Shown here: one piece after another, positions 9,068 to 17,666 of the stretch | Layout: each line of letters starts with the position of its first letter | Numbering within the stretch: position 1 is the first letter of the stretch | Source of the DNA: Bacteroidales bacterium | Lineage (GTDB): Bacteria > Bacteroidota > Bacteroidia > Bacteroidales > FEN-979 | Direction of reading: 5' to 3' | Length of the DNA stretch: 64,000 bases | Assembly: GCA_023231005.1 (NCBI GenBank) | Contig: JALNWG010000003.1 | Location: 62,001-126,000 of the forward strand | Notes under the pieces: generated by a model | The model's input: the letters and a program-made list of their open reading frames with translations, nothing else | Database searches by the model: none | What the model was told of the DNA's origin: nothing | Position numbers and translations under genes: made by a program

Positions 9068-9439
9068 ATGAAAATGATGTCCATTACCTTTGATTTTACG
9101 CTGATTGATAACTATTCAATAATAATAACTGTTGCGGGTTTTTGCATTGTTCTTGCTACATTATCACTTAGTGTATGCTTTTTTACACAGCTTCATTCCT
9201 TGCTTGATATTATGGCCAAAAGAAAACTCAAAAAGCAAGGATCTGCAACGCACGACGATACCCAGAAAGTGGTTATGACCGGAGAAGAAAATGCTGCAAT
9301 TGCAACTGCATTGTACCTGTTCTTTTCGGAATTACATGACGAAGAAAAGTATGTAATGACCATCCGAAAAGTTTCCCGGACCTATTCGCCCTGGAACTCA
9401 AAAATTTATGGAATTTGGAATACAATGAAACACTGGTAA
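9068..9439 (+). CDS. Sodium-pump decarboxylase small membrane subunit (OadG-like)
   Basis: This 123-residue protein has one N-terminal membrane segment (about residues 15-45, IIITVAGFCIVLATLSLSVC) and a charged cytoplasmic tail. That is the plan of the OadG/MmdD delta or gamma subunit, which holds the carboxyltransferase and biotin carrier to the membrane subunit. It lies between the carboxyltransferase and biotin-carrier genes, 17 bp after mmdA and 2 bp before the carrier. The family has low sequence conservation, so the call rests mainly on architecture and position. Compared with E. coli-type OadG (about 80 residues) the tail is longer, as is usual in Bacteroidota, and contains EENAAIATALYLFF. 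Confidence 0.8.
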   Translation: MKMMSITFDFTLIDNYSIIITVAGFCIVLATLSLSVCFFTQLHSLLDIMAKRKLKKQGSATHDDTQKVVMTGEENAAIATALYLFFSELHDEEKYVMTIRKVSRTYSPWNSKIYGIWNTMKHW

Positions 9440-9441
9440 CC

Positions 9442-9873
9442 ATGAAAAAATTCAGTTTTGTTATTAATGGTAATAACTATGAAGTAGATATTCTCGAATT
9501 TGAAGATAATATTGCTCATGTTGAAGTCAATGGAACCCAATACAATGTCGCGGTTCAAAAGGAACTTAAAATAGTCAAAACTCCTACCCTGGTAAGGGCT
9601 GAACCGCCCCAACCCACACGGAAAGAATCAAAAATCCCGCGAACTCCTTCTCAAACAACCAACATAGCCATTAAAGCTCCTTTGCCGGGTACCATCATCA
9701 GTGTTTTGGTTAATCCAGGACAAAAAGTTGCAATGGGAGAAAAACTTCTCACAATGGAAGCGATGAAAATGGAAAACAATGTCCTTTCGGAAAAGGATGG
9801 TACGGTGAGGGCGGTAAATGTTAAACCAGGCCAGAAAGTGGCACAAAACGACGTGCTGGTCGAAATCGAATAA
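9442..9873 (+). CDS. Biotin carboxyl carrier subunit of the decarboxylase
   Basis: This protein carries the biotin that shuttles the carboxyl group from the carboxyltransferase to the sodium pump. It has 143 residues: an N-terminal beta domain (MKKFSFVINGNNYEVDI), a proline-rich linker (about 50-72) and a C-terminal biotinyl domain with the attachment motif TMEAMKMEN, biotinylated Lys109. The frame is open from 9415, but that start lies inside the preceding gene; the ATG at 9442, two bases after the preceding stop codon, gives the normal N terminus. Confidence 0.93.
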   Translation: MKKFSFVINGNNYEVDILEFEDNIAHVEVNGTQYNVAVQKELKIVKTPTLVRAEPPQPTRKESKIPRTPSQTTNIAIKAPLPGTIISVLVNPGQKVAMGEKLLTMEAMKMENNVLSEKDGTVRAVNVKPGQKVAQNDVLVEIE

Positions 9874-9902
9874 CCCATCTTCAAATTAACTTCCAGTCAA
9901 AC

Positions 9903-11084
9903 ATGAATACGTTACAAACTTTATTTAGTCTTTGGGAAGATACCGGCTTTCATAATGCCAATTGGGGAAATATTGGCATGATTATCGTAGGTATGATATT
10001 GCTCTTCCTTTCGATTCGCTATAGTATTAAACCACTTTTATTAATCCCCCTGAGCGTGGGTATTGTTTTGGGTAACATTCCATTCTTTCATGAAGCAGCC
10101 TATCATATCGGAATTTACCAGGATGGTAGTGTATTAAACTATCTGTTTTTAGGAGTATTGAAAGGAATTTATCCGGCATTGATATTTTTGGGACTCGGTG
10201 CCATGACCGACCTTTCTCCTTTGATTTCCAATCCCAAATTGATGCTTCTCGGCGCTGCAGCCCAAATTGGTATTTTCGCTACTTTTCTGGGGGCCATGGT
10301 GTTTGGATTTCCCATGCCCGAATCGGCTGCTATAGCAATCATTGGAGCTGCCGACGGGAATACGGCAATCTTCCTAACTTCTCAGGTGGCCAACACCTTG
10401 GGGACATCGGGAGAAGGAATGGCAGTACAAAGTCTCATTGGGCCGATTGCCATTGCTGCCTATCTTTATATGGCACTGGTTCCTGTTATTCAGCCACCAA
10501 TTATGAAATTACTAACGACCAAAAAGGAACGGTTAATCCGGATGAAACCATCAAGAACAGTAAGCAGATTTGAGAAAATTTTATTTCCTTTATTAGGATT
10601 ACTTTTGACTGCTTTTGTAGCCCCGGCTTCGCTTCCTTTATTGGGAATGTTCTTTTTTGGAAATATTTTAAAAGAATCAGGTCTTACAAAACAATTGGCT
10701 ACAACCGCTAGCACCATTATGATTGACATCGTCGTCATTCTTATTGGATTTACTGTTGGTGCTTCTACTCAGGCTGATGTATTTTTAAAATGGCAGTCCC
10801 TTCTTATATTTATACTCGGAGCTGTTGCTTTTATGGTGGCTACCGCCGGTGGTGTAGTTTTTGCCAAGGTGATGAACCTGTTCTTGAAAAAGGAAAACAG
10901 GATTAACCCTCTGGTAGGAGCTGCCGGAGTGGCGGCAATACCCGATAGTGCTAAAGTTGCCCACGAAATGGGAATCAAAGAAGATCCTACAAATCATCTA
11001 ATCAATCATGCCATGGCTCCCAATATTGCAGGGCTGATCGGAAGTGCCATCACCGCAGGACTTCTTTTAGGATTTTTATTCTAA
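9903..11084 (+). CDS. mmdB: Sodium-translocating decarboxylase beta subunit
   Basis: This integral membrane subunit decarboxylates carboxybiotin and couples the reaction to sodium export, creating a sodium gradient from methylmalonyl-CoA to propionyl-CoA conversion. The 393-residue protein has about nine to eleven membrane segments and the family landmarks FLGLGAMTDLSPLISNP, the sodium-site region GAADGNTAIFLTSQ and GAAGVAAIPDSAKVAH near the C terminus. It closes a complete set mce-mmdA-OadG-like-biotin carrier-mmdB in the order usual for Bacteroidota. The oxaloacetate version of this complex looks very similar, but the epimerase gene argues for methylmalonyl-CoA. Confidence 0.94.
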   Translation: MNTLQTLFSLWEDTGFHNANWGNIGMIIVGMILLFLSIRYSIKPLLLIPLSVGIVLGNIPFFHEAAYHIGIYQDGSVLNYLFLGVLKGIYPALIFLGLGAMTDLSPLISNPKLMLLGAAAQIGIFATFLGAMVFGFPMPESAAIAIIGAADGNTAIFLTSQVANTLGTSGEGMAVQSLIGPIAIAAYLYMALVPVIQPPIMKLLTTKKERLIRMKPSRTVSRFEKILFPLLGLLLTAFVAPASLPLLGMFFFGNILKESGLTKQLATTASTIMIDIVVILIGFTVGASTQADVFLKWQSLLIFILGAVAFMVATAGGVVFAKVMNLFLKKENRINPLVGAAGVAAIPDSAKVAHEMGIKEDPTNHLINHAMAPNIAGLIGSAITAGLLLGFLF

Positions 11085-11088
11085 CTGC

Positions 11089-11724
11089 ATGCTAATAATT
11101 GGTATTGCCGGAGGATCCGGATCGGGAAAATCAACCGTTGTAAAACAGGTAATAAAACATCTGCCCAAAGATACGGTAACCATTATTCCACAAGATGCTT
11201 ACTACAAAGATAATGGTCATAAATCAGCAGAAGACCGAGCAAAAATAAATTTCGATCACCCTACCTCCATTGAATGGAATTTACTTATCCAGCAACTGGA
11301 AACCCTTAAGAATGGACATGTCATTGAAATGCCAATCTATTCGTATGTTACTTGTGCCCGGTCAAAAGAAACGATCAAAATCAAGCCATCGGAAGTCATC
11401 ATTGTTGAGGGAATATTAGTATTGACCAATCCCCGTTTACGCAGTAAAATGGATATCAAGGTGTTTGTAGATGCAGATGGCGATGACCGCCTGATACGAA
11501 TTATCTGGCGGGATATTGAAGAACGTGGAAGATCTTTTCAACAGGTACTTGAGCATTATAACAACTTTGTTAAACCGATGCACCTGCAATTCATTGAACC
11601 TACCAAGCGTTATGCAGATATTATTGTTCCTCAGGGCGGACAGAATAAAGTTGCCATCGAACTACTTTCTTCACGCATCAAGACGCATGTCAATGTTGAC
11701 ATTAATGACAAAAAGAAAGGCTGA
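11089..11724 (+). CDS. udk: Uridine kinase
   Basis: The enzyme phosphorylates uridine and cytidine to UMP and CMP in pyrimidine salvage. The 211-residue P-loop protein starts MLIIGIAGGSGSGKST (Walker A at 8-16), followed by the uridine-binding region DAYYKDNGH and FDHPTSIEWN and the lid RDIEERGRS. The start is 4 bp after mmdB, so it is probably on the same transcript, although no functional link is obvious. Its stop codon lies 5 bp from the end of the convergent permease gene. Confidence 0.95.
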   Translation: MLIIGIAGGSGSGKSTVVKQVIKHLPKDTVTIIPQDAYYKDNGHKSAEDRAKINFDHPTSIEWNLLIQQLETLKNGHVIEMPIYSYVTCARSKETIKIKPSEVIIVEGILVLTNPRLRSKMDIKVFVDADGDDRLIRIIWRDIEERGRSFQQVLEHYNNFVKPMHLQFIEPTKRYADIIVPQGGQNKVAIELLSSRIKTHVNVDINDKKKG

Positions 11725-11729
11725 TTATA

Positions 11730-12974
11730 TTAAATCCCAGTCCGCATCGCCTCAACTGGATTTAATTTTGAGGCAGAATAAGCAGGCCAGATTCCAGATA
11801 TTAATCCGATAATTACCGAAACACTAATCCCAAGGAGCAAATTGCCCTGGGTTAAGACTAAGGTAAAATCGGTTGTACTGGAAATAATCAGCGTGAGGAT
11901 TAAAATAATCAGTAATCCGACAATTCCACCAATCAGCGAAAGAAATATTGCCTCAAAAAGAAACTGGAAAAGAATAAAATAATTTTTGGCCCCTAACGCT
12001 TTTTGAATACCAATAATGTTGGTTCTTTCCCGCACCGACACAAACATAATGTTGGCAATACCGAATCCACCAACTAACAAAGAAAATCCGCCAATGATCC
12101 AGCCTACCATCGCGATTACCTTGAATAGACTATCAAATCCCTTCGTAATAATGTCGGTTTCATTGATAGAAAAATTATCCTCTGCAGCTGGTTTTAATGT
12201 CCGGATCGAACGCATAATGCCGGTTAACTCATCCCGAAGTTCCTCATTGGTGACCATGGGCTTGGCTTTGACAATAATGGTTGCATCCATTTCACGCAGA
12301 TCGACCAAGGTTTTAAAATAATTGACTGGTAGATAAATTACTCTATCATTGGAACTTCCGAAAAAATCTTCTCCATCCTTTTTTAATACCCCTACAACCT
12401 CAATATTTCGTCCAAAAACCTTCAGTTTTTTTCCGATCGGATTCCCATCTGGAAATAACCCGGTTGCTATTTCAGCGCCAATCAATGCAATGCTTTTTCC
12501 ACTGGCAAATTCGTTGGGAGAAAAATATCGACCATCGGCTACATCTATTTTCCATACCTTATCAAAATCCTGAGTTACTCCTATAATACCTGTGTTTTCT
12601 ATGTAATTATTCAAATATTTTACTGTTTTATTCACCTGCGACATATAAGCCGTTGACTCGGTTAGACTGCTTCTTTTTTCCAACTCGTGCATGTCTTTGA
12701 GTGAGGTTTCCGGACGCTGGTAATATTTCCACCAGGGATAATCATCTCCCATCGACCATGGCCATTTTTGAATATATAAAACATTGCTTCCAAGTGAGGC
12801 AATACTCTTCCGAATGGCATTTTCCATAGAATCAAATACGGTGAAAACAGAGATAACACAAAAAATTCCAATGGTAATGCCCAAAAGAGAAAGAATGGTT
12901 CGCACTTTATTTGCTACTACTTCTTGAAATGCAAAAACACAACTTTCACGGAGTAAACGTAAAATCATGATCAT
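11730..12974 (-). CDS. FtsX/MacB-type ABC transporter permease
   Basis: This 414-residue inner-membrane protein has TM1 near residues 20-45 (TILSLLGITIGIFCVISVF), a large periplasmic MacB-type domain (about 50-280) and three C-terminal TM segments ending in a cytoplasmic tail with AYSASKLNPVEAMR, the coupling-helix signature of the FtsX superfamily. MacB-like permeases move lipoproteins or peptides or transmit force across the envelope. No matching ATPase gene or fusion protein lies next to it; the neighbours are udk and purH. The first two in-frame starts (12974, 12968) cannot be separated. Confidence 0.9.
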   Translation of the reverse strand: MIMILRLLRESCVFAFQEVVANKVRTILSLLGITIGIFCVISVFTVFDSMENAIRKSIASLGSNVLYIQKWPWSMGDDYPWWKYYQRPETSLKDMHELEKRSSLTESTAYMSQVNKTVKYLNNYIENTGIIGVTQDFDKVWKIDVADGRYFSPNEFASGKSIALIGAEIATGLFPDGNPIGKKLKVFGRNIEVVGVLKKDGEDFFGSSNDRVIYLPVNYFKTLVDLREMDATIIVKAKPMVTNEELRDELTGIMRSIRTLKPAAEDNFSINETDIITKGFDSLFKVIAMVGWIIGGFSLLVGGFGIANIMFVSVRERTNIIGIQKALGAKNYFILFQFLFEAIFLSLIGGIVGLLIILILTLIISSTTDFTLVLTQGNLLLGISVSVIIGLISGIWPAYSASKLNPVEAMRTGI

Positions 12975-13133
12975 AACAACTCAGTTTTCCGCTTATTTAA
13001 TTGTAAAAGTAATATTAATCCTTGACATCCCGGAAATCATTGCAGAATCAACAATTTTTGGTATCATTGCAAGGCTTTCAAAATAATTACAATAAGACGC
13101 TTGTAAAGTTTAATCGTTACAAAATAGTCGTTC

Positions 13134-14660
13134 ATGATCGATCAGATAAAAATCAAATCGGCTTTGATTTCAGTATTTTCCAAAGATTGGATTGAACCAT
13201 TAGCCCGAAAACTGGAATCTTTTGGCATTCATATTTATTCCACTGGAGGTACTTTTGAATTCCTCAAGAGCAAGGGAATTCAAGTGACTTCTGTTGAATC
13301 GGTTACCGCCTATCCTTCAATTCTTGGAGGGAGGGTAAAAACCCTGCATCCAAAAATTTTTGGTGGAATTTTATGGCGACGGGACCAACTCTCTGACCTT
13401 GGCGATGTTGAAAAATATGATATTTCCTCCTTCGACTTGGTTGTAGTGGATCTTTACCCTTTCGAAAAAACCATTACCGCTACCGAAAATGAAGAAGAAA
13501 TTATAGAAAAAATCGATATTGGAGGGATTTCTTTGATACGAGCTGCCGCTAAAAATTTTAAACATGTTATGGTAATTCCTTCCTCGGATCATTTCTTACA
13601 GTTTTTGGAGATGATTGAAAAAAATAAGGGATTCACTACTTTGGAAGAACGCAGACTGTTCGCCGCCCATGCATTTAATGTCTCTTCACATTATGATACT
13701 GTAATTTTCAATTATTTTAACCGGAAAGAAAAAATTCCCGCTTTCAAACAAAGCATCCTTCTTTCCTCCCCACTTCGCTATGGAGAAAATCCACATCAAA
13801 AAGGAATATATTATGGAGATCTTCATAAAATATTTAATCAATTACACGGTAAAGAAATATCATATAATAACTTAGTTGATGTTGATGCCGCAGTAAACCT
13901 GATCCGGGAATTCTCAACACCGACCGTTGCGATTATAAAGCATACAAATCCCTGTGGTGTTGCCAGCCGGTTTTCATTAACAGAAGCATATAAAATGGCA
14001 TTCGCTTGTGACCCGATTTCGGCTTATGGCGGGGTCATTATTGCAAATGGTAAAATTGAAATGGAAACAGCAGAAGCGCTCAATTTGCAGTTTTTTGAAG
14101 TTTTAATTGCTGAGGATTTTGAAAATGATGCCCTTGAACTCCTGAAATCCAAGAAAAATAGAATAATTTTGCATAAAAATTCTGATGAATTTTCCGGATT
14201 GCAGTTTAAATCCGTTTTAAATGGTGCATTGGTTCAGGAGAAAGATTTTATTACAGATAAAGAAATTGATTTTCATTTTGTTACAATCAAAAAACCAGGA
14301 CCAGAAGAAACAAAAGAATTGATATTTGCAAATAAAATAGTTAAACATTTAAAATCTAATACCATTTCAATCGTTAAAGATCAACAACTCATCGGTTGCG
14401 GGATGGGACAGACCTCCCGGGTAGATGCCTTAAGGCAAGCCATTTTGAAAGCCAAAACTTTCGGATTTGATGTTGCCGGGGCAGTTATGGCTTCGGATGC
14501 CTATCTCCCTTTTGCCGATTGTGTTGAAATTGCTCACGAAGCCGGTATAACTGCTGTATTACAGCCTGGAGGATCGATCCGGGATGCCGATTCGATTAAC
14601 TATTGCAATGAACATTCTTTATCAATGATTTTTACAGGAATACGACATTTTAAGCATTAA
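13134..14660 (+). CDS. purH: Bifunctional AICAR formyltransferase / IMP cyclohydrolase
   Basis: This protein catalyses the last two steps of purine synthesis. The N-terminal methylglyoxal-synthase-like domain (about 1-190) holds the IMP cyclohydrolase motif GGRVKTLHPKIFGG. The C-terminal formyltransferase domain carries IKHTNPCGVA, whose Lys-His pair is catalytic, and ends SINYCNEHSLSMIFTGIRHF(KH). The length of 508 is normal. It is 12 bp upstream of mreB on the same strand, and a purH-mreBCD order is a known arrangement in Bacteroidota. Confidence 0.97.
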   Translation: MIDQIKIKSALISVFSKDWIEPLARKLESFGIHIYSTGGTFEFLKSKGIQVTSVESVTAYPSILGGRVKTLHPKIFGGILWRRDQLSDLGDVEKYDISSFDLVVVDLYPFEKTITATENEEEIIEKIDIGGISLIRAAAKNFKHVMVIPSSDHFLQFLEMIEKNKGFTTLEERRLFAAHAFNVSSHYDTVIFNYFNRKEKIPAFKQSILLSSPLRYGENPHQKGIYYGDLHKIFNQLHGKEISYNNLVDVDAAVNLIREFSTPTVAIIKHTNPCGVASRFSLTEAYKMAFACDPISAYGGVIIANGKIEMETAEALNLQFFEVLIAEDFENDALELLKSKKNRIILHKNSDEFSGLQFKSVLNGALVQEKDFITDKEIDFHFVTIKKPGPEETKELIFANKIVKHLKSNTISIVKDQQLIGCGMGQTSRVDALRQAILKAKTFGFDVAGAVMASDAYLPFADCVEIAHEAGITAVLQPGGSIRDADSINYCNEHSLSMIFTGIRHFKH

Positions 14661-14672
14661 AAATTAGAATCA

Positions 14673-15686
14673 ATGGGATTGTTTACAAAAGAAATAGCTA
14701 TAGACCTGGGCACTGCCAACACAATAATCATTTATAATGATAAAGTTGTTGTTGACGAACCGTCAATTGTTGCTATTGAAAGGAGCTCCGGAAAAATCAT
14801 CGCAGTGGGAAAAAAGGCCCAAATGATGCATGGAAAAACCCATGAAAACATCAAAACAGTGCGCCCTTTAAGAGGAGGTGTTATTGCTGACTTTCAAGCA
14901 GCGGAACACATGATCCGTGAGATGATAAAAATGATCGAGCTGAGAAAATCATGGTTTCCCCCTGCTTTGAAAATGGTCATTTGTATCCCTTCCGGAATTA
15001 CCGAAGTGGAAGAACGAGCGGTTAAAGATTCGGCAGAACAAGCTGGAGCCAAAGAGGTTAAATTAATTCATGAACCCATGGCTGCAGCCATCGGGATCGG
15101 AATTGATGTTCTTGAGCCGGTTGGCAATATGGTGATTGATATTGGAGGAGGTACCAGCGAAATAGCAGTGATTGCACTGGGAGGGATTGTAAATAGTAAA
15201 TCCATTCGTATTGCTGGCGATGAATTTAATTCCGATATTGAAGAATATATGCGGAAACAACACAATATCAATATTGGAGAAAGAACTTCAGAACGGATCA
15301 AAATTGAAGTTGGTGCTGCCTTAACCGATATTGATAGCCCCCCACCCGACTATGCAGTTCATGGCCGTGATTTATTAACAGGAATACCCAAAGAGGTTAT
15401 TGTAAATCATGCTGAAATTGCCCACTGTCTCGACAAATCGGTTTCTAAAATTGAAGCTGCTGTGCTAAATGCCCTCGAAATGACTCCTCCGGAGCTTGCT
15501 TCCGATATCTTTGAAACAGGGATTTATCTGACTGGAGGCGGTGCATTGTTAAGAGGATTGGATAAAAGATTACACCTGAAAACAAAACTCAAAGTTCATG
15601 TAACCGAAGATCCACTAAGGGCAGTTGCACGTGGAACTGGTATTGCCCTGAAAAATTTCGACAAGTTTACCTTCCTCATTAAGTAA
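14673..15686 (+). CDS. mreB: Rod shape-determining actin homologue MreB
   Basis: MreB forms membrane-bound filaments that guide lateral cell-wall synthesis. The 337-residue protein shows all actin-fold nucleotide motifs: phosphate-1 IDLGTANT, connect and phosphate-2 VIDIGGGTSEIAVI, and adenosine TGGGALLRGLD. An N-terminal amphipathic start (MGLFTKEI) fits membrane attachment. It is followed by mreC (9 bp) and mreD, giving a standard mreBCD cluster. Confidence 0.97.
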   Translation: MGLFTKEIAIDLGTANTIIIYNDKVVVDEPSIVAIERSSGKIIAVGKKAQMMHGKTHENIKTVRPLRGGVIADFQAAEHMIREMIKMIELRKSWFPPALKMVICIPSGITEVEERAVKDSAEQAGAKEVKLIHEPMAAAIGIGIDVLEPVGNMVIDIGGGTSEIAVIALGGIVNSKSIRIAGDEFNSDIEEYMRKQHNINIGERTSERIKIEVGAALTDIDSPPPDYAVHGRDLLTGIPKEVIVNHAEIAHCLDKSVSKIEAAVLNALEMTPPELASDIFETGIYLTGGGALLRGLDKRLHLKTKLKVHVTEDPLRAVARGTGIALKNFDKFTFLIK

Positions 15687-15694
15687 GAGGTCTC

Positions 15695-16525
15695 ATGGGG
15701 AATCTGTTTGATTTTTTACGGAAGCACTATTTCTATTTCCTTTTCCTGCTTCTGGAATCGTTTTCACTGATTCTGCTTGTGAATTACAATGAATTTCAGG
15801 GAAGTTCCTTATATACCGCTTCCAATACCGTTTCTGGGTCCGTGAACAAAATTTTTAATGGAATTTCTGAATATTTTTCACTCCGCAAAACAAACCAGGT
15901 ACTTATTGAAGAGTTGGCAAAACTTCATTCCCGACTTCCTGAAACATATTATAAAACCGATACGACCCGTCATTTTTATAACGACTCTATCAAAGCATTG
16001 GCTTATAAATACATCAGCGCTAAGGTCATTAGCAATTCTACAAATAAAAGAAATAATTTTCTGATGATCAACAAAGGCCGGTTACAGGGTCTTGAAAACC
16101 ACATGGGAGTTATCATTGGTAACAAAATTGTCGGTCAAATCGTAAGTGTTTCGCCCCATTTTAGTTGGATTATGTCTATGTTGAATAAGGACAGCCGGAT
16201 CTCCGGAAAATTCAAAAAAAACAATCAACTGGTAAATGTGGAATGGAATGGTGGTAATTACCGGAAAGGGCAGGTTAAAGAAATACCCAAACATGTCGTG
16301 ATCATGAAGGGAGATACAATAATTACCAGCGGAAATTCTGATATTTTTCCGGAAGGATTATTAATCGGTACCATGTGTGATTATACCATTTCTCCCGATG
16401 AAAACTTCAATCATGGAGAACTTCTTTTTTCCACCGATTTTAATAGTCTGGGTTATGTCGAAGTGATCATTGATATCATGCGTAAAGAAAAGGAAGATTT
16501 AAAAGCCTCCTTTAATATGCGGTGA
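15695..16525 (+). CDS. mreC: Rod shape-determining protein MreC
   Basis: This is a bitopic inner-membrane protein of the elongasome. One N-terminal membrane helix lies at about residues 12-32 (FLFLLLESFSLILLVNYN), then a coiled coil (about 55-80), then the two-barrel periplasmic MreC core with NFLMINKGRLQGLENHMGVI and GDTIITSGNSDIFPEGLLIG. It sits between mreB and mreD, 23 bp before the latter. The 276-residue length is normal. Confidence 0.95.
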   Translation: MGNLFDFLRKHYFYFLFLLLESFSLILLVNYNEFQGSSLYTASNTVSGSVNKIFNGISEYFSLRKTNQVLIEELAKLHSRLPETYYKTDTTRHFYNDSIKALAYKYISAKVISNSTNKRNNFLMINKGRLQGLENHMGVIIGNKIVGQIVSVSPHFSWIMSMLNKDSRISGKFKKNNQLVNVEWNGGNYRKGQVKEIPKHVVIMKGDTIITSGNSDIFPEGLLIGTMCDYTISPDENFNHGELLFSTDFNSLGYVEVIIDIMRKEKEDLKASFNMR

Positions 16526-16548
16526 TAAATTGTATTTATAATTAGAAT

Positions 16549-17070
16549 ATGGATATTAGCTCAAGAACAGTTTTTTTGAATATCATCCGGTTCTTTTTTC
16601 TCATTTTTTTTCAGGTCCTGATCCTGAATAATTTGAATCTGGGAGGGTATGTCAATCCTTATTTCTATATTTTATTCATCTTGCTTCTTCCTTTCAACAC
16701 GCCAAAATGGTTATTGCTCCTCTCTTCTTTCTTATTGGGATTGGGAGTCGATATATTTACCAACACCATTGGATTAAATGCCGCTGCTTGTGTACTTATG
16801 GCGTTTTCAAGACCCTTTGTCATTACAATCATTTCCGATGCCCCGGATTCCCTGATCGGCGATACGCCATCGATCAAAAACCAAGGATTAAAATGGTTTT
16901 TATATTATGTAATCTCCATGGTACTGATCCATCATTTTGCCTTATTTTATCTCGAAATTTTCCGGTTTTCAGAATTTTTCAATACGCTCCTCCGGGTTCT
17001 TCTAAGTAGCGCATTTACCATTGGATTGATTCTGATTTGCGAATATCTTTTCTACTACAATAGAAAATAA
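16549..17070 (+). CDS. mreD: Rod shape-determining protein MreD
   Basis: This small (173-residue) hydrophobic protein has about five to six membrane helices and is the third component of the MreBCD complex. MreD is poorly conserved, so the call depends on topology, size, the LPFNTPKWLLLLSSFLLGLG segment typical of the family and the position after mreC. The cell-wall genes mrdA (PBP2) and rodA, which often follow in Bacteroidota, are not found here; the next element is a convergent tRNA gene. Confidence 0.9.
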   Translation: MDISSRTVFLNIIRFFFLIFFQVLILNNLNLGGYVNPYFYILFILLLPFNTPKWLLLLSSFLLGLGVDIFTNTIGLNAAACVLMAFSRPFVITIISDAPDSLIGDTPSIKNQGLKWFLYYVISMVLIHHFALFYLEIFRFSEFFNTLLRVLLSSAFTIGLILICEYLFYYNRK

Positions 17071-17098
17071 AAAACCCGCTCCTTAAAGAGAGCGGGTT
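17069..17098 (-). terminator. Intrinsic terminator of tRNA-Cys
   Basis: On the minus strand the 9-bp stem AACCCGCTC ... GAGCGGGTT with an 8-base loop is followed directly by a run of T. It begins 13 bases after the 3' end of tRNA-Cys. On the plus strand the hairpin follows mreD by 2 bases but lacks a T run, so it would serve mreD only weakly. Confidence 0.85.
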
Positions 17099-17110
17099 AC
17101 TTGATTCCAG

Positions 17111-17181
17111 AGGTTTCGAGCGGAATCGAACCGCTGTGGACGGTTTTGCAGACCGTTGCCTAACCACTCGGCCACGAAACC
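17111..17181 (-). tRNA. tRNA-Cys (anticodon GCA)
   Basis: The 71-base gene folds into a full cloverleaf: acceptor GGTTTCG/CGAAACC, a 3-bp D stem GCC/GGC, anticodon stem ACGGT/ACCGT with loop CTGCAAA (anticodon GCA) and T stem AGCGG/CCGCT with TTCGATT. The unpaired base before the CCA end is U, as expected for tRNA-Cys. The CCA end is not encoded. It has its own promoter (17194-17226) and terminator (17069-17098). Confidence 0.97.
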
Positions 17182-17193
17182 CTATTAAGGGTG

Positions 17194-17226
17194 CAAAAAT
17201 ACGAAAATAATCAGATTTTCATCAAA
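17194..17226 (-). promoter_or_regulatory. Promoter of tRNA-Cys
   Basis: On the minus strand TTTG (17226-17223) is separated by 21 bases from TATTTTTG (17201-17194), an excellent match to the Bacteroidota consensus. The tRNA 5' end at 17181 is 12 bases after the -7 box. Confidence 0.65.
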
Positions 17227-17583
17227 TCATTTCTTCCATTGGGTTTGATAACACACTTGTCGTACTTTCCCTCCTACTGGTGGGTTTATTTTAGCAATCT
17301 TCAATTCAATTTCATCAAGGACCGGGAAATGAGTTTTAATACTTTCGATGATACGATGTGATACATGTTCCAGCAAATGTGACTTTTGGTCCATTTCTTG
17401 CTTGATGCACCGATAGACTGCTGTATAATCAACAGTATCCTGAAGACAATCAGATTCTTCAGCATGATTTAACCCCGTCACTATTTTTAAATCAACAATA
17501 AATGTTGTCCCAATGATTTGCTCTTCTTTAAAACACCCATGAAAAGAAAAAAACTCCATTCCCTCAAGTAAAATCGTTCCCAT
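17227..17583 (-). CDS. folB: Dihydroneopterin aldolase
   Basis: The enzyme cleaves 7,8-dihydroneopterin to the hydroxymethyl pterin and glycolaldehyde in folate synthesis. The 118-residue protein has the tunnelling fold and starts MGTILLEGMEFFSFHGCFKE, with the catalytic Glu/His region (HGCFKEE), DYTAVY (active-site Tyr) and LLEHVSHRIIESI, with the Glu that binds the pterin. It is a single-gene unit between tRNA-Cys and the divergent glnS. Confidence 0.95.
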   Translation of the reverse strand: MGTILLEGMEFFSFHGCFKEEQIIGTTFIVDLKIVTGLNHAEESDCLQDTVDYTAVYRCIKQEMDQKSHLLEHVSHRIIESIKTHFPVLDEIELKIAKINPPVGGKVRQVCYQTQWKK

Positions 17584-17623
17584 AAATCGACAATATAAGG
17601 CACCGAAGGTAGCAAAAATTCAG

Positions 17624-17631
17624 TAAGTTTG
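17624..17631 (+). promoter_or_regulatory. Candidate -7 box upstream of glnS
   Basis: TAAGTTTG matches TAnnTTTG and lies 35 bases before the glnS start codon. No clear -33 element is visible, so confidence is moderate. Confidence 0.4.
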
Positions 17632-17666
17632 TGTTTCCGTTTTATCTTCACTTTTTTTGAAAAATT

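Noticed and set aside
13029..13076. ATCATTGCA repeated twice upstream of purH
   Set aside because: Nine bases in an AT-rich gap are expected by chance, and no symmetric arms accompany them.
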